From Craterostigma plantagineum (taxonomy: Eukaryota > Streptophyta > Magnoliopsida > Lamiales > Linderniaceae), in assembly GCA_027422505.1 (NCBI GenBank), contig JAPQWV010000730.1, positions 186,001-250,000 of the forward strand: DNA of 64,000 nucleotides. The letters run 5' to 3'. The notes under the pieces were generated by a model that was given only the letters and a program-made list of their open reading frames with translations, searched no databases and was not told the origin of the DNA. Below are positions 11,546-23,298 of the stretch, piece after piece. Numbering within the stretch: the first letter of the stretch is position 1; every line of letters begins with the position of its first letter. Both the position numbers and the translations under genes were made by a program.

Positions 11546-13150
11546 GTTCACCACTCTGGTTACCTTCTTGGAAGCATTCAAACGACTCGGTTTAGATTGC
11601 ACATTGCTTCGTCAAATCCTGTCCACCATAAGTGCAATTCACCTTCAACTTCTTGATGTTGGGTATTCTTTTTACTACATCGTGGTAGAGATTGAAATTT
11701 CTTATAAACTTTGCCTGACTGTAAGTTCATAATAATCTTGTTTCTTCCTTTGGCCGGGTGGGTAAGAATCAGTTCTTTTTCTATGTCAATATGCCTAAGT
11801 TGAGGCATTTTCCAAATCTCGGCTGTTGCCATTGGCAAGCAACGTTCTTTATAACTAAAAACTGGAGATTCCATAGGCACAATATCGATGAAGGATTGCC
11901 ATTTCTTTTGTACTCGCTTTCCAAGAATTAAAGGTTCACCATCCGTTTAAAGACTTTTACTGACAATCTATGACCAATTTGTAGAGGATCTTCAATAGGA
12001 GCCAACAGTCTCAGCCTTTTATTTATTAATGAAGGCAACCTCTCCTCGAAAATCAAACTACGGAGGTGTTCTTGTGCATTTATGACCGTGTGCCCAAATG
12101 TTCTAAGTTCATCGCCGAAGCATCTTTCAATGCACTTTGATCAACTACTAATCGTCGTTCATTGTTTACCACTACCAAGTCGTTCCACTTCTGCATTATG
12201 CAAAGAAAGTTCGTCTTCGAAGTTCTTTCATGCAGAAATCCCTCAAAAGATCGTGGATCTTGCAGTAATATAGTTTTAAGCTAGTAGATGGCCTAGAAGG
12301 TAAAATAAGATGCCTGGCTACAAGATCATTGATGTGTAGACCTTTTCCATTGATTGGTTTGACATAACCTTTGGCTACCAATAACCTGGCAAGTCTTGAT
12401 ATTTTCATCTGTTGATCTTCCGGAAATATTGCCATATATAGAAAACAAGATTTTAAATGTACAGGTAAGTGGGCATAGCTTAGAGATAATATTTCTAGGC
12501 AATGGTTATCCTCTGAATTCACCACCGAGCTTAAATTTTGCTGAATATTTTTCCAATACTTGCTTGTTTTCGGAGACTTTGCAAGATGTCTTCCGATCAC
12601 AGCAATCGACAACGGGAGACCTCCGCATTTGTCTGAATACATGTTTGCAGAACGGATCCCAACTTTCACGGACGCCTAACAGATCCACACAAAAACTACG
12701 CGAGCTTATCGCAGAAACTCTTTGTTCCCTTGTGGTTATCACGATTCCACTACCGTTACACTTTGGAAGGAAGGATTTCAACCTGTCGTGGTGGCACGAG
12801 AGGCATAGGGTGACGTGCATTAGGCATGTTCCTTTCCATAACATGTTGCTTGATCTGATTAAAGCCTTCAATCAATCTCTCGACTCTTCGGTAGAAGTCA
12901 AGTAATCGATCATCTATGTGAGTGTCGATAAGGTCTTCTACAGCGTGCGCTTCTTCGGCTATTCGAACGTCCAAAATTGTGGTCGATGGTGTTGTGATTT
13001 TCTTCGAGAAACTTCAGGAAGAAAGTGATTGAGAGAGTCAAACTGTTGTTGGTGTATATGAATCGGAGGGTGAGGGTGGTTATGGAGAGCCCTGATGAGA
13101 TGCATGAGAGAAGTAAAAGCTGCATGCCATTCGTACTCAGAAATCAAGTT

Positions 13151-13673
13151 TTGTTGTTTTAATTGAAGCAAAGATGAAGAATTTGCTTGAAGAACGAGAC
13201 GACTTTGCATTTCATATATCTCTGAAATAGGATGTAATAATTTAACTCGTCTGTCCTTTTTTCTTGCTGACTTTTTTGAGGGTTTTTTAACTGCCCGCGG
13301 CAAGTCAAAACTATTTGATTGGTGTCTTTCTCTGTCAAAGACCAAAGTCGACATCTACGGATATTATAAAACGTTATTAACACAGTACCAAAAAAACAAG
13401 AAGGCGCCCAGGGCCAGACTACACCTTCCCACCAACGATGTACCAATATAAATGTTATTATCCAATCCGTAATTGAATGTCACAATCTTTAGATTTTAAT
13501 AACATTATACGAATTAGTAAATAAATTAAAATATTCGGAAAGTGACCAAAACTGGTTTCATTCGATGTTGCACTTCGATAGTGGCATCCGAAAATTAGAT
13601 TTGATGTCCAACTCTTTAGTGGCGAGGGCGGCCACGGTGGAGCGCTAAAATAATCTTTCTTTATGTATATATA
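13151..13673. other. Upstream flank of the NLR pseudogene
   Basis: Presumed former promoter of the minus-strand NLR. It holds unremarkable AT-rich sequence with one GC-richer patch near 13620-13640. No gene, RNA or repeat is recognised. Confidence 0.4.
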
Positions 13674-14443
13674 TCTATACTAGAAATTTGAAGCCGTGCA
13701 CCGGGCGCGGCAACAGATGCCCATTATTTTCTTCAATTAGTATATCAATTTTATTATTTCATATTCTAACATCATATTAAAGATTTCATTAGATAGTCAT
13801 TTATGAATTTAATTTACAAATTAGTCTTACATATTGATCGAAAGGAAATTAATGATTTTCAATAATCGCACTAATTCGGTTGCTTATACGTTATTACATC
13901 TTTGATGATGCTATACTGACCGCATGCTTTGGCTTCGTGTTTCAGTCAGGCTCTTTTGCATATCTTAATATTGATCTCCAGTACGTCTAAAGATTTTATC
14001 AGTGACTTTTTATGGATGTCGCGACATTAAGGGCTCACAACATGTTATTGTCATGTCAAATATACATGATGTCCGTTTAAATACCCACAAAAGTTTCATT
14101 TGTTAATTAAAAATAAAAGCCTAAATTTACAATTGAAGAATATTATATTAAAAATTTACAAAAGGTTTTGTTGCTCTGTGCTTAAGTTTTAATCATAATC
14201 GGAACAATGAACCAAATGTAACTAACCTGCACTTAATGGATGGATTAGAAAATATTTCGAGGATAGGCGAATAAAATTTAAAATAAACAAAAGTGAAATA
14301 ATTCATAAAAAATTTGCCTTATAAATTTCTTTTGTATGATATCATCGTTATCTTCGATTAGCCATTTGAACTCCGAACAATATAAGTAATATGTTGCATC
14401 TTTTTCTTAACATATTCCAACCAATTTTCATATGGTGAAGCTA
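13674..14443 (+). mobile_element. Helitron-like 5' terminus with AT-rich tail
   Basis: TCTATACTAGAAATTTGAAG then CCGTGCACCGGGCGCGG, preceded by A, matches the plant Helitron 5' pattern (A then TCTATACTA, followed by a CGTGCA...GGG motif). I could not find the matching hairpin plus CTRR 3' end, so the right boundary is only the start of the next element. The rest is AT-rich with no coding content. Confidence 0.45.
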
Positions 14444-14815
14444 CAGAAAATACCCATTTGTATAAAGATTTTGCAAGTCGGTACATCTGTCAGAATTTTT
14501 TTATATAAGTACTGTTTGACTGTGCGTACCATTTTCCCATGACGTACCTTTTATATGTGTATTATATACCACGTCACGCGTTTATAAGGTACCCATATAC
14601 GTTTCTATATGGTACCTTAATGTGTTATATGATGTACCATTTTTTTCACTGTATTATGTAGCACAATATGTTTCTATATGGTATCTAAATGTGTTATGAT
14701 GCGGCGGATCAAGTACCAATGTGCAAAATATTTATTCTAATAAGTACCCACATATAAAAAAACACTGACATGGTATTGACTTGCAAGTTTTTATAGAAAT
14801 AGGTATTTTTCTATA
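14444..14815. mobile_element. MITE copy A, ~370 bp, ~70-bp inverted ends
   Basis: The left end (AAAATACCCATTTGTATAAA, then GCAAGTCGGTAC and TCTGTCAG) matches the inverse of the right end (GACATGGTATTGACTTGCAA up to GGTATTTTTCTATA). The body is built of GGTACC-containing phrases. A second, oppositely oriented copy lies at 15426-15770. No clear target duplication could be assigned. Confidence 0.7.
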
Positions 14816-15303
14816 AATTCCCCTTTTCTTCCTTAAACATGAATAATTAAACTTTTAAAAGTGATTTATTCCAATTTTTCTTTAGGAATTCGTAAGCTAA
14901 ATTTTGGCATGGACCTTCTTGCAAATGTGCGTTTCGAACTTGATCTCGAATGTTATCTATCATATTTTCAAATTGGAGTTCTAACCAGATATTATCCTCT
15001 TTTGTGAAAAATCAAATAATTTAATACTCACAGATTCTTTGTTCTCCTAGTATTTTAGGTTTTTTAGATATATTTTTATGGGCCGGTTATGCTATTTATT
15101 GATGTGTAATTATTATGACTTAGAGACCTATTTATGGTTAAGTTAGTACCATCATATTCAGAATATGTACTGTTAACATTCCCACTAAAAAGTGAAATAT
15201 TTTAAGCTATAGTTCATTTAAAGGGAAACAAATATGTTACATATTAATATTATATATTATATTTCAATTTCTAGGAAGGAATCATGCCCAGTATATATAC
15301 AAT

Positions 15304-15337
<34 letters not shown>

Positions 15338-15425
15338 TATGTATAATACATACAAATGTTGGGGGCGGGCAACTCTTGTACAAAAAATATATTATTATGA
15401 TATAGATATATCACAAAAGTTTCAG
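14816..15425. other. AT-rich spacer between two MITE copies
   Basis: No gene, RNA or terminal repeat is seen. It contains a TA-dinucleotide run at about 15310-15340. Confidence 0.4.
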
Positions 15426-15770
15426 CACATAAATACACATTTGCATAAAAACTTGTAATTCAGTACCATGTGGGTCTTTTATTATATGTGGTACCTAACA
15501 AAATAAATTTTTTGCACATATGTACCCGATCCACCACAGGTACGCCATATAACATATTTAGGTACCCTATATCATCATGGTACGTCATATATAACACACT
15601 AAGGTACCATATAGAAACCGTATAGGGTACACAATACACACATAAAAAGGTACGACAAGAGTGAGAAAATTGGTACAACAGTAAAACGAGTACCTATCTG
15701 TAAAAATTTCTGACATAGGTACTGATTTGTAAATTTTTTATTCAATTGGATATTTTTCTATAGATGTCAC
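15426..15770. mobile_element. MITE copy B, inverted relative to copy A
   Basis: The reverse complement of 15466-15720 aligns along its length with 14490-14760, including TATATGGTACCTTA, GGATCGGGTAC/GGATCAAGTACC and TGTGCAAAA. The outer ends match each other in inverse (AAAACTTGTAATTCAGTACC against GGTACTGATTTGTAAATTTT). It belongs to the family of copy A. Confidence 0.7.
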
Positions 15771-16726
15771 AAAGTTTAAGTAGGCACGCATATCGATAAA
15801 TCCTATAAATGCAGCTTTCTCTTTTATCATTTATTATAGGGACAATTACTTTTCAGACCCTAAAATAGTTTAAAGTTAGTGACCAGACCCTATCAGTAAT
15901 TTCTTTAATTTTAAGGACCTGTGTTTTGAATAATTCAAAGGTAAAGACCCAAACTATGTTTTGACTAAAATAACCTTCATAAAGTGTTCTCTGAAAGGGT
16001 ATTCGACGCCATATTTTTGTTACAAAGATGCGACGACTTGGTACTGTGATAACCATAAACGGTACTTTAAAATGATAATATGTTACTTCTCGATAGTAAA
16101 ATGTTTTTAACAGATTTATATTTATTCGGCTAATCGAAACCCATTTTCACAATGAATCGAGCACAATCGACTGCCCCATCCACCAATCAATTTCGACGTG
16201 TGACGTAGGATTTATTCTGATATTGATGAAGTACGATGTAAGAATTTTAATGAATGTTTATATGGTTTCAAATTCGAGAAGAAACTGGCCAAATCGAACT
16301 ATATTTTCGTAGCAATTGCAGCTAATCTTCGAGGTACCCATCATTTGGGCGTTTCATAGGCTCTGTGAATTTTGAAACAATCGTCACCTCATCAGTTTTA
16401 AAACGTACGTTGTGTGAAGCTGTTCGTATGGAAGGCATCGATTCATCTGGAATAAATGTTACTATTTTATGCATTCTTGTTATTGATTTACGTCTACTAG
16501 TTATAAATGTACCAAGAAATGTTACTTTTATACTTATAAATTATATTTTTGTCCGACCAAGTGTTATATTTTGACTTCGTTTTGTTTATAATAATTATAG
16601 ACGTGGTATTTATTGTCCACCATATGATACCAGAAATAAAGTGGATCATGGTACAAACGGTCACTCATAATCGAATTGGTCGTCGATTAATTGGTATATT
16701 ATGACCTAATTTGTTTTTCCAAAGTA

Positions 16727-17380
16727 TTGATGTGGTTTTTTCTTAACGGACCTGTTTTGATAATTTTTTGCATCAAACTGTTACTACATGAAATAGAAGC
16801 GGTACTTCGATTGTCTAAATGGTATGTTATGACTTTTTTTTGTTTTAAGTATTGATGTGGTATTTTATTTTTCTTAGCAGAACCGTTACGATAATTTGGT
16901 GCATTTAATTGTTACTACCTGAAAGGTTACTTGGAATATCCGAAGTGGTATATCCTGATCTTCTTTTGTTTTTCATAAGTATTTATATGGTATTTTTTAG
17001 CAGGCTGTTTCGATAATTTGGCATGGAACTGTTACTACGTGGAATCGAACCGTTACTTTTATTATCTGAAGTGTTATATTACGGCCTACTTTTGTTTTTC
17101 ATAAGTATTGATGCGGTATGTTTTTTAGCAGACCTGTTTTGATTTATTTGATGTGAAACTGTTATTAAATAAAATAGAAGCGTTACTTGTTTTATCGAAA
17201 GTGTTACTAAAAGTATCGATGTAGTATTTTTTAACAGACCTGTTTCGTTAATTTTTGGTATTGAATTGCTACTACCTGAAATTGAAGTGTTACTTGGTAT
17301 ATCTGAAGTGGTATATTATGTCCTGCTACTGTTTTTCATAAGTATTGATATGGTATTTTTTAGCAGAACTGTTTCGATTT
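16727..17380 (+). repeat. ~125-bp divergent tandem repeats, about six copies
   Basis: Each unit starts near AAGTATTGATGTGGTATTTT, continues with TAGCAGACCTGTTTCGATAA and CTGTTACTACNTGAAAT, and ends with GAAGTGGTATATT and TTTGTTTTTCAT. Copies begin near 16727, 16850, 16977, 17101, 17213 and 17339. They are diverged and none is coding. Confidence 0.7.
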
Positions 17381-17600
17381 GGGCGGGATATTGGTTTTGG
17401 ATGGGTTTGGATGGATTTACTATACGTGCTAAATTTTGGGCGGGATTTGTGGATTGATTGTGCTAATTGGGCGGGATATTGGTTTTTGATGGGTTTGGAT
17501 GGATTTACTATACTTGCTAAATTTTGGGCGGGATTGTGGATTAATTGGGTTAATTGGGCGGGAGGTATGCCACGTTGGGATTTTGGGCGGGATTGCTAAA
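17381..17600 (+). repeat. 88-bp GGGCGGG repeat, two full copies plus fragments
   Basis: GGGCGGGATATTGGTTTTGG begins a copy at 17381; a near-identical copy starts at 17469 and partial GGGCGGGA units follow at ~17557 and ~17586. The G-rich runs stand out in otherwise AT-rich DNA. Confidence 0.75.
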
Positions 17601-18880
17601 TTTGTGCAAAAGTGTTACTAATAACAATTTTGCTGTTACGCATTAGTTAAATATGTTACTAAAAGTTCTTTATGTGTTACAAATTGTTGTAGTTGTCGCA
17701 CCAATGTTTAGCTTATGTGTTTATGGAAAATAAGGTTTAAGGTTTCAGGATTTACGACATATAAGCTGATATTTGTGGTTTAATTTTGAATTTTGATGGT
17801 ATTCGTGCTGAAATTCATATGTGATGTTTCAATGAACAAAGTAATAGTCTATGTTTTGAATAACTATTGATCTCGAACATTCACTATCCACCTCAATCGA
17901 ACAATGTACCTTTTAAAGGAATTTGTTGGTGTGATAAATGCATCAGATCATACATTTACAAGATATTAATCTTGCAAATCTCGAACAATGTGCATTTATG
18001 AACGAAATTAATCGAGTTAGTAATGTGGTACTAGAAACCTATTATGTGGTATCATTATAAGTAAAAGTGTTATTCAGTAGGTCTGTATTGTTATTTTCTA
18101 GCGAACATATAGTATTACATGCGGGCAATCTGTTACTGTTAACGTTAACGAACCATCCTGTTAATATTCCTTAACAAATAACTTCTAGAAAGTATCAAAT
18201 ACAGATTTACGACATATAAAATGATATTTATGGTTCCTTTTGAACTTTGAACATGTTTGTGTTGGAATTCATAACGATTATGTCTCATTAAAAGAGATAC
18301 TAGTATGTTGTGAAGGAAGAGCTATATGTTCGTATGATTTTTTATCTCAACTTTTCACATATTGATACCAACCTTCGCAAAACGTGTCGTTTAATGAAAT
18401 TTTGTGATTTAGCTTCATCATATCATCTATTTCCATGAATGTCAATTTTATACATGCGAACTGAATGAATTTATGAACGAAATTAATCGAAATAGTAATG
18501 TGGCATTGATTAGCTATTTTGTGGTACTTTGTAGCTACAAATGTGTTATAAGGTTTGTCTATATTGTTATTTTTTATCAGGCATGTGGTATTATTTGTAG
18601 GCAATGTGTTATTATACTGTTAATATCGCTGATAATCTAGAAACTCCTAGAATGTTCTTAACGACGTGTTACCCAAAATGCATGAATTGTTACACAGAAT
18701 AAAGAAAGTGTTAACAACCAACTTTTTATTGACAAACGTTCCAATATTATGTCTCATCAAAATTCTTCGTTATCACATTATCAACCTTAATAATCTCATT
18801 CAATTAAAATGACTCGTGATCAAACTTAGTCGAATCTACCTTATTAGTTCATTAAAGTCGAGATTCACCTGTTTTTTTTA

Positions 18881-20131
18881 CGATCTATTCCTCTTTGCCT
18901 TTACTTGGGTATTACACGTGTTATTTACGGGTAACGAGTCGTTATTAATTTCTCATTATATGTTCGTTTTGCGGATATATTTGTTATGAATATCTAGACA
19001 TATGGTATTATTGTTCCACGAATTGTTACCCAGAAAGCACGAAGTGTTATTCAGTGACCATTTTAATTAGCAAACGTTTACCACTTAGATCTCATCAAAA
19101 TTCTTCATTATTCCATGATTAACATCAATAATTGTCATCGATAACTAAGGCCCATGATGAAATTGTGTCGAATTTACATTATTCGGTCATTAAAGTCGAG
19201 ATTTCAACGTAATAAACGTATGTTTGGAGCATTCATGCTTTATGAATCTCGAAAATTCTCTTTGATTATGAAGACCCATGAAAAATCGAAGCCAATACAA
19301 CGTTTGCTGTTAGTAACGTCGAGATTGGGTTGAATTTGAAACATGAATTTTTCAGCTTAATGAACATATGTTTTTTTCAGCTTAAAACCATTATTTTTGG
19401 GGGCACTAAATTGTTATTTTTCGTCGCTTTGGCTAGGGTTAAATGTCTTATCGTAACTGGAAAATTTGTTCGCTGTGTTGGTACTGCTATTATAGATGAC
19501 ATACATGTACTAAATATACTAATTTTAGAACTAAGTACAAGACTTTTGTTATTAAACTGGAAGAAAATGTTTCCTATTAGCTTATAAGTATTATTTCTGT
19601 TTCGAAACTTGTTATCACGTCATTCAGCTTGGTTCACATTGTTATCACGTTATGATCTATTCATCTTTGCATTTACTTGGGTATTACATGTGTTATTTAC
19701 GGGTGACGGGTCGTTATTATTTCTCATTATATGTTCGTTTTGCGGAAATATTTGTTATAAACATCAAGACATATGGTATATTGTTCCAAGAATTGTTACC
19801 CAGAAAGCATGGAGTGTTATTCAGTAACCATTTTAATTAGCAAACGTCCGCTTAGATCTCATCAAATTCTTCGTTATTCTATGATTAACATCAATAATTA
19901 TTGTCGATAACTAAGGCCCATGATGAAATTGTGTCGAATTTACATTATCCGGTCATTAAAGTCAAGATTAAGTTTGAACGAAATTTCCGAATTGTGTTTG
20001 AAGCTTTCGTGCTTTATGAACTTCGAAAATTCTCTTTGAGTATGAAGACCCATTAAAAATTGAAGCCGATACACCTTTGTGCTGTTAGTAACATTGAGAT
20101 TGGATCGAATTTGGAACGTGAATTTCTTCTT
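18881..20131 (+). repeat. Direct duplication of ~480 bp, offset ~771 bp
   Basis: 18881-19358 and 19652-20131 match over their lengths, sharing TTTACTTGGGTATTACA, GTGTTATTTACGGGT, TATGTTCGTTTTGCGGA and CGAAAATTCTCTTTGA. The spacer also shows related phrases, repeated again near 20440-20500. This is higher-order repetition inside the 5-kb MULE-like element. Confidence 0.75.
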
Positions 20132-20862
20132 TCGACCGATTGAGTGTAAGGAATGTGTTATTGTAGGAAACGGTATTGTTTTTGAATGATGTGTTACTTT
20201 TGCAACATGATTTGTTATTTACTCGTGGTATTTTCTGCTATACGGGAAACACTTATTTTCTCACAATTAACGTCACTAATATCTTAAACTTATCAACACT
20301 TATGATCAAATTAACGATAATTTCACCATATCATCACAATCATGGAGATAGCTTCGGGTCTGATGAACGTGAAATCTCGTTTAGCTCGATGCGTCGCTTG
20401 TTGGGAGAGATCGATGCGAAACTGTTATTATTTTTCCGAAACTTGTTATCGCATCATTCAAGTATTTTTCGTCGATTTGGTATATGTAGGGTTAAATATG
20501 CATCATTTAGGTATTTTCCTCTGATTTCTTCCTTTGTTAGTATTGGTATTATAATTGATAAAGTTATTACAAAATATATGCGATATTGTACTCAATACAG
20601 ACATTTTATTATCCAAATGAATGGAAGTGTTTTTTTAGCCCAAAACTGTTATAATTAACTCGACAACTGTAACGGATCATTTAGGTATCCTGTGGTAAAT
20701 GTCGCATATGTCAGGGATATTTATGTCTTTTTGCAGCCTTTAGGTAGTTTGCACTGAACTTTCGAAAACTAGGTCCTTTAGCCTAAATCAAATTCAAGTG
20801 GGGCATGAACCCAAACTTAAATATGCTACTAGGGCCTGATCTTTAATTAACCCTTTGTTATA

Positions 20863-21275
20863 TATATATGAAAATAATTGTATTCCAGCACGACTTCGTT
20901 TTTTGGGTGAGAGATCAAACATGCAATGAGTATATCTACAAGTAGACTAAGACGACGAAAAACATTGTTGCTAATCCCATACACACTTATAAACATTAAT
21001 ATATGCATATACTTGTGTACCAATTTTATGCTCGTGATTTTACGGGTGTAATGTGTAATTAATATAACATGCTTGTATAACAATAAGAATATAAGTTAAA
21101 TGATTTAACGTGAAAGTAAAGTGTTTCCACTTTGTGGTTTTTCCCGTTCTTTTATTTGTTCAATATAATGAAAATGGTAACGTATTGCAAGCAGAAGCAA
21201 ACTACATTTCATTGTATATATATGATATATGTTATGGACTTTAAATTAAATCTTGATTAAGCATCAATAAACTAA
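20863..21275. other. AT-rich gap between MULE-like element and Helitron
   Basis: No gene, RNA or terminal motif is recognised. Confidence 0.4.
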
Positions 21276-21478
21276 CTAATATTTCTGGCACACCATACGT
21301 GCAATAAAATAAAGTTAGTATACTAAAAGTAGCATTTGGTATTTATTATGAGGTTATGGAAGGTACATGTAAGTCTTTTTATTATTTTTAATAGATGTGT
21401 GAAAATTTTGGTTAGTCAATTCATAGAGACCAAGTGACGGTTTATCCTATACCCTCACCCTTAATATAATAGAATAGA
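21276..21478 (-). mobile_element. Short non-autonomous Helitron
   Basis: On the minus strand it starts TCTATTCTATTATATTAAGG after an A. It ends with a GCAC...GTGC hairpin (21293-21307) followed ~10 bases later by TTAG before a T, close to the canonical CTRR. Its first ~45 bases match those of the Helitron at 40427. It is 203 bp with no coding capacity. Confidence 0.5.
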
Positions 21479-21991
21479 TATCCAAAACGACTTTGAACTT
21501 GATTGGTTAAATTTCAGAACGTTGTCCAGTGTTGGAAAACATAACACTAGACCACAACGATGTATTCAAACATTAACTTACGTATTTATTATTTTATTAC
21601 ATTTCAATTTTCTTTTTATATTTTCATAAAGCCTGAGTCGGACCAACTTCCAACCGGGTCTCAGTTTTTCGATGCTTATATACTTGAACTCCTTGATTAA
21701 TGTTGTCTTTCTGGATTTTGGACGAAATGTTAAGCAGGTGGGATTACTTCCGCTAGAAGCTAGGACTAAAAGGGCGGGACGAGCTTCAATTTTCTAGGCT
21801 CGCCAAGGGCCAGCCCGCATATATATTAGAAATGTAAAAATAGTTAAATAGTTATTTTATATGGGCTTTGTGATAAATATTACGGACATGTACTTAATAG
21901 TTAATGGGCCGTTTTTGATACTTGACAAGTTTTAAAGCATAGGAAAATAATACAGTCCAACTTATATACAAAGCCAATGCCGTACAAAAAA
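21479..21991. other. Intergenic, with a possible hAT-like GC-rich arm
   Basis: Mostly unremarkable. At 21762-21830 the sequence TAGGACTAAAAGGGCGGGAC and a GGGCCAGCCCGC block resemble the inverse of 23150-23223 (TAGAGCTGTCAAAAGGACGG), suggesting a GC-armed hAT-like element that the MULE at 21992-23137 split. No target duplication was found, so this is tentative. 21686-21766 also resembles 26741-26822. Confidence 0.35.
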
Positions 21992-23137
21992 GGGTAAATA
22001 GCATATAACCTACTTGTGGTTTAAAAAGAAAGCACGAAAACCCCTGTAGTTTAGAAATATGCTAAAACGCCCTCATAGTTTGACTGATTTTGCATACGCT
22101 CCATATCCGGTCAAATTTAGTCTAACGGTCAGAAAAAAGTGGAGTTTCCATTATACCCTTGTCAATGCTTGAACGAAAGTGTGAAAAAATAAGTAAAAAT
22201 TTAGCAACTTAAGGCCATGGAAAAGCAATCGACGAACAATATCGCCATTCAAAATACCAAACGCCTAACAATGTCTACCAGGTTCCAAAATCAAAGAAAA
22301 AATTGTTGAGAGGAAGAAGAGACCGAGGGTTCTTCCTAAATTTCTCCTTACTTGTTTCTTCTTCTAACTGCTCGTTAAGACCGCATCTCTCTATCCTGCT
22401 GCTTGGGTCCAGCTCCTTCGTGGTGTTGCCAGCAGCTGAGGGTTCTTGTACCGATTCGTTCGCCGATGAATAGTCGTCCAACGAGACCTTTTCCGTCGCC
22501 TTTGCTGTTCTAAAACCTGGGAAATCGATCGTTAGTCAAAGGGCAGAACCTAGGTCATTCGATTTCAGCAGCTTAGACGCACAGATCTAATGGAAGATAA
22601 AAAAAACGTGGATTCGTCTTCAATTGGAAGCAAAAATCACGAAAATCATGGAAAATAGCGCCGCCTCGATTTCCCAAACATAGGAGGAGGAGCTTGGGAG
22701 AAGCCAGACGAAGCTCCCTAACACCATCTTCTTACCAGAACCGCCCTCTACTTCCTCCATAAGCAAAGTACAGTTCTTTAACTTACACGCGAGAGACACT
22801 TTCCCATGTGACATCATTTCAGTTCTGGGGTCGAATTAGGCTTTCGAGTTTCATTATCAATTATTCCGACAAATTTCAGTTCTAGGGGTCGAACCATGTG
22901 ACGTCATCGTTAATTGTTGAGATGAGGGTTCTTTTAGTCATTTTACGGCATAAAATTTGATTAGTCATGTTTAAGTCGCAGTAACAGCGCGTGTACAACA
23001 ATCTCGGGTGGTATAAGCTGCCCGGGGATACTGTGCAATGTTTTTGAAAGCATAAGGGACACGCGTAAAATAAAAAACCATGAGGTATATTGGTGAAATT
23101 CGATGTAACTATGAGGAGAAAAAGTGGCATTTACCCA
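21992..23137. mobile_element. MULE-like element, 1.15 kb, possible captured gene fragment
   Basis: Ends GGGTAAATAGCATATAACC and, inverted, GGGTAAATGCCACTTTTTCT resemble the ends of a common plant Mutator-like MITE group, with later shared words such as CCTCATAGTTT. A-rich flanks hide any target duplication. The centre (22275-22830) is less AT-rich than the arms; on the minus strand it has an open stretch starting DDYSSANESVQEP and another with a Ser-rich hydrophobic segment, separated by a TTTCCCAG acceptor-like site. I do not recognise the protein. This could be a captured host exon (Pack-MULE) or chance. Confidence 0.5.
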
Positions 23138-23298
23138 AAAAATCATATTCTAAACGGGCGGGCTTGCCTGCCCCCGCCCGCCTTCCCAGTGGGGGGCTAC
23201 GGGCCGTCCTTTTGACAGCTCTAGAGGTCATGGAATATAATCATTGGTTATACCCACTGGTTATATCATTGGTTCAGCTCTAGTGAGGTCATGGATTC

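Larger units (their letters stand above)
9243..13150 (-). pseudogene. CC-NB-LRR (R1-like) disease-resistance gene, broken
   Basis: Minus-strand pieces follow NLR order. Coiled-coil: FTSLMHLIRALHNHPHPPI (~13100), then FFLKFLEENH and DVRIAEEAHAVEDLIDTHID (~12970-12900). Partial NB-ARC: RNBS-B NGSGIVITTRE (~12740), GLPLSIAVIGRHLA (~12620), RNBS-D CFLYMAIFPED (~12450) and an MHD-equivalent KIHDLLRDFC (~12220). LRR pieces: IWKMPQLRHIDI (~11810), IPNIKKLKV (~11660), then SSLPLLEYLCL (~9430). The P-loop, RNBS-A and kinase-2 region is missing between coiled-coil and RNBS-B, so ATP binding would be lost. Several frame changes occur in the coiled-coil and LRRs, and a solo LTR (9591-11545) splits the LRRs. 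The coiled-coil resembles the potato R1 late-blight class; that is motif recognition. A functional product is not expected. Confidence 0.85.
15839..20853. mobile_element. MULE-like non-autonomous element, 5.0 kb, no genes
   Basis: Left end GGGACAATTACTTTTCAGAC and right end (inverse) GGGTTAATTAAAGATCAGGC are imperfect inverted repeats that stay similar for about 100 bases. Nine-base flanks are tttattata (15830-15838) and tttgttata (20854-20862), 8 of 9 identical, the target size expected for Mutator-like elements. Inside there is no transposase or host exon, only divergent tandem repeats rich in GTTACT, GGTAC and GTTATT words (16727-17556 and 18881-20131). All open frames are short and low-complexity. 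It is old, to judge by repeat divergence. Confidence 0.65.

Noticed and set aside
13674..21478. A single large Helitron spanning both Helitron-like ends
   Set aside because: The two ends are both 5'-type and face each other (plus and minus strands), so they cannot be the two ends of one element.
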